From: Beijerinckiaceae bacterium
Lineage (GTDB): Bacteria; Pseudomonadota; Alphaproteobacteria; Rhizobiales; Beijerinckiaceae
Length of the DNA: 41,604 bases
NCBI GenBank assembly: GCA_947453205.1
Contig: CANGFT010000041.1
Coordinates: 1-41,604 of the forward strand
Reading direction: 5' to 3'
Shown: one piece after another, positions 40,195 through 41,604 of the stretch
How positions within the stretch are numbered: the stretch's first letter is position 1
Layout of the letters: each line of letters starts with the position of its first letter
Notes under the pieces: generated by a model
What the model was told of the DNA's origin: nothing
Databases searched by the model: none
Seen by the model: the letters and a program-made list of their open reading frames with translations, nothing else
Made by a program: the position numbers and the translations under genes

Positions 40195-41604
40195 ATGCGG
40201 ATCGAACGGCGCTATACGAAGGCAGGGCAGTCGGCTTATGCGGAGATTGAATTCCGCAAGGCCAAGAGCGAGATCCGCAACCCCGATGGTTCGGTCGTCT
40301 ACTCGCAGGACAATATCGACGTTCCCACCACCTGGAGCCAGGTGGCGACCGACGTGCTCGCCCAGAAATATTTCCGCAAGGCGGGCGTTCCCCGCATTTT
40401 GAAGAAGGTCGAGGAGAACGACGTTCCTTCCTTCCTGTGGCGCTCCGTCGCCGATGAGGCCGCCCTCGAGGCGCTGCCTGCGTCCGAGCGTTACGGCTCC
40501 GAGCGCACCGCCACGGACGTTTTTGATCGCCTCGCGGGCACCTGGACCTATTGGGGCTGGAAGGGCCGCTATTTCGACGGCGAGGACGACGCTGCGGCCT
40601 TCTTCGACGAAATGCGCTACATGCTCGCCACCCAGAAGGCGGCGCCCAACTCTCCGCAGTGGTTCAACACCGGCCTGCACTGGGCCTATGGCATCGATGG
40701 TCCCGGCCAGGGCCATCATTATGTCGATCCCTTCACGGGCAAGCTGACGAAGTCGAAGTCCGCTTACGAGCATCCCCAGCCCCATGCCTGCTTCATCCAG
40801 TCGGTCGCTGACGATCTCGTCAACGAAGGCGGCATCATGGATCTGTGGGTGCGCGAGGCGCGCCTGTTCAAATATGGCTCGGGCACCGGCTCCAACTTCT
40901 CGGCCCTGCGCGGCGAGAACGAGCGCCTGTCGGGCGGCGGCCGCTCCTCGGGCCTCATGTCCTTCCTGAAGATCGGCGACCGCGCGGCGGGCGCCATCAA
41001 GTCTGGCGGCACGACGCGCCGCGCCGCCAAGATGGTCGTGGTCGACGCCGACCATCCGGACATCGAGGCCTATATCGACTGGAAGGTGAAGGAGGAGGAG
41101 AAGGTCGCCTCGCTCGTCACCGGCTCCAAGATCGTCAAGAAGGCCATGAAGGCCGTCATGAAGGCCTGCGTGAACTGCGAGGGCCCGGGCGACGATTGCT
41201 ACAACCCCGAGAAGAACCCCGCGCTGAAGAAGGCGATCAAGGCCGCGCGCCGCGATCAGGTGCCGGACAACTACATCAAGCGGGTCATTCAGTTCGCCCG
41301 TCAGGGTTTCAAGGACATCCAGTTCGACACCTATGACACCGACTGGGATTCCGACGCCTATCTCACCGTCTCCGGCCAGAACTCCAACAACTCCGTGCGC
41401 GTCACCGACGACTTCCTGCGCGCAGTGGAGACCGGCGCGGACTGGAACCTCACGCGCCGCACCGATGGCAAGCTGCACAAGACCCTGAAGGCGCGCGACC
41501 TCTGGGACAAGATCGGCTACGCCGCCTGGGCCTCGGCTGATCCGGGCATCCAGTATCACACCACCATCAACGACTGGCACACCTGCCCGGCGTCGGGGCC
41601 GATC
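40195..41604 (+). CDS. nrdJ: Vitamin B12-dependent (class II) ribonucleotide reductase, partial 5' part
   Basis: This is the N-terminal 470 residues of a large adenosylcobalamin-dependent ribonucleotide reductase; the gene runs off the window. It makes deoxyribonucleotides without needing oxygen. Matching segments are NIDVPTTWSQVATDVLAQKYFRK-type N-terminus, LAGTWTYWGW, APNSPQWFNTGLHWAYG, HPQPHACFIQSV (Cys expected in the redox pair), FKYGSGTGSNFS, and NDWHTCPASGPI at the edge. An insertion with CVNCEG and a nearby third Cys is present at about residues 320-335. I chose the ATG at 40195 (MRIERRYTKAG), which matches the family start; an in-frame ATG at 40189 adds two residues. NrdR boxes precede it. 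Confidence 0.95.
   Translation, partial: MRIERRYTKAGQSAYAEIEFRKAKSEIRNPDGSVVYSQDNIDVPTTWSQVATDVLAQKYFRKAGVPRILKKVEENDVPSFLWRSVADEAALEALPASERYGSERTATDVFDRLAGTWTYWGWKGRYFDGEDDAAAFFDEMRYMLATQKAAPNSPQWFNTGLHWAYGIDGPGQGHHYVDPFTGKLTKSKSAYEHPQPHACFIQSVADDLVNEGGIMDLWVREARLFKYGSGTGSNFSALRGENERLSGGGRSSGLMSFLKIGDRAAGAIKSGGTTRRAAKMVVVDADHPDIEAYIDWKVKEEEKVASLVTGSKIVKKAMKAVMKACVNCEGPGDDCYNPEKNPALKKAIKAARRDQVPDNYIKRVIQFARQGFKDIQFDTYDTDWDSDAYLTVSGQNSNNSVRVTDDFLRAVETGADWNLTRRTDGKLHKTLKARDLWDKIGYAAWASADPGIQYHTTINDWHTCPASGPI

Noticed and set aside
1-41604. CRISPR arrays, tRNA or rRNA genes, insertion sequences
   Set aside because: I saw no regularly spaced repeat arrays, no cloverleaf-like or rRNA-like stretch, and no transposase motifs; the only repeated unit is the GGCRGTY heptamer family.

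Overview
The window is a gene-dense, high-GC chromosomal stretch with about 40 protein genes. It reads as an alphaproteobacterium, most likely of the order Hyphomicrobiales (Rhizobiales). The pointers are an AapJQMP-type amino-acid ABC transporter, the complex I accessory protein NDUFA12 next to a DUF2155 protein, DUF2842, heme A synthase of the COX15 type, and a B12-dependent class II ribonucleotide reductase. I see no rRNA, tRNA, CRISPR array, transposase or phage gene. Genes are tightly packed, with many 4-base ATGA stop/start overlaps and several convergent pairs separated by 0-3 bases.

Layout. 230-1021: alpha/beta hydrolase. 1102-4734: four-gene, fully overlapping envelope-glycolipid operon (GT39 transferase, PAP2 phosphatase, GT2 transferase, LAB_N membrane protein) closed by a hairpin terminator. 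4765-9194 (minus): RND efflux permease and adaptor. 9554-12820: GT4 glycosyltransferase plus amylo-alpha-1,6-glucosidase-like enzyme. 12817-13424 (minus): DUF423 and DUF2842 membrane proteins. 13533-14600: heme A synthase. 14702-15916: both subunits of a LigAB-type extradiol dioxygenase. 15976-16095 (minus): a 39-residue membrane protein. 16249-17469: second GT4. 17551-18846 (minus): MetY. 19035-20630: membrane-anchored glutamate-synthase-like FMN protein. 20634-21985 (minus): CoA-binding protein and enoyl-CoA hydratase. 22085-22519: thioesterase. 22522-23709 (minus): MetC-like lyase. 23838-29982: aap transporter followed by a non-canonical PanB homologue and a cysteine-nucleophile alpha/beta-hydrolase-fold protein.

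30032-34116 (minus) is the most distinctive block: circularly permuted ATP-grasp, alpha-E, transglutaminase-like protein and the Anbu proteasome-like peptidase. This is a conserved, poorly understood system that couples possible peptide-bond formation with proteolysis. It is followed by an orphan substrate-binding-like protein (34353-35297), a YafQ/RelB-type toxin-antitoxin pair with a palindromic operator (35387-35978), another leaderless binding protein (36126-36839), and a two-gene unit of a TacT-like acetyltransferase with an unrecognised 74-residue partner (36907-37624). The window closes with Aat, DUF2155, NDUFA12 and the 5' two-fifths or so of nrdJ. A candidate pair of NrdR boxes, 31 bp apart, precedes nrdJ.

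A dispersed hairpin-forming repeat built from the degenerate heptamer GGCRGTY occurs at three intergenic sites. Two of these fill convergent gene junctions. All functional calls come from reading the sequence and recalling family motifs; no database search was run.
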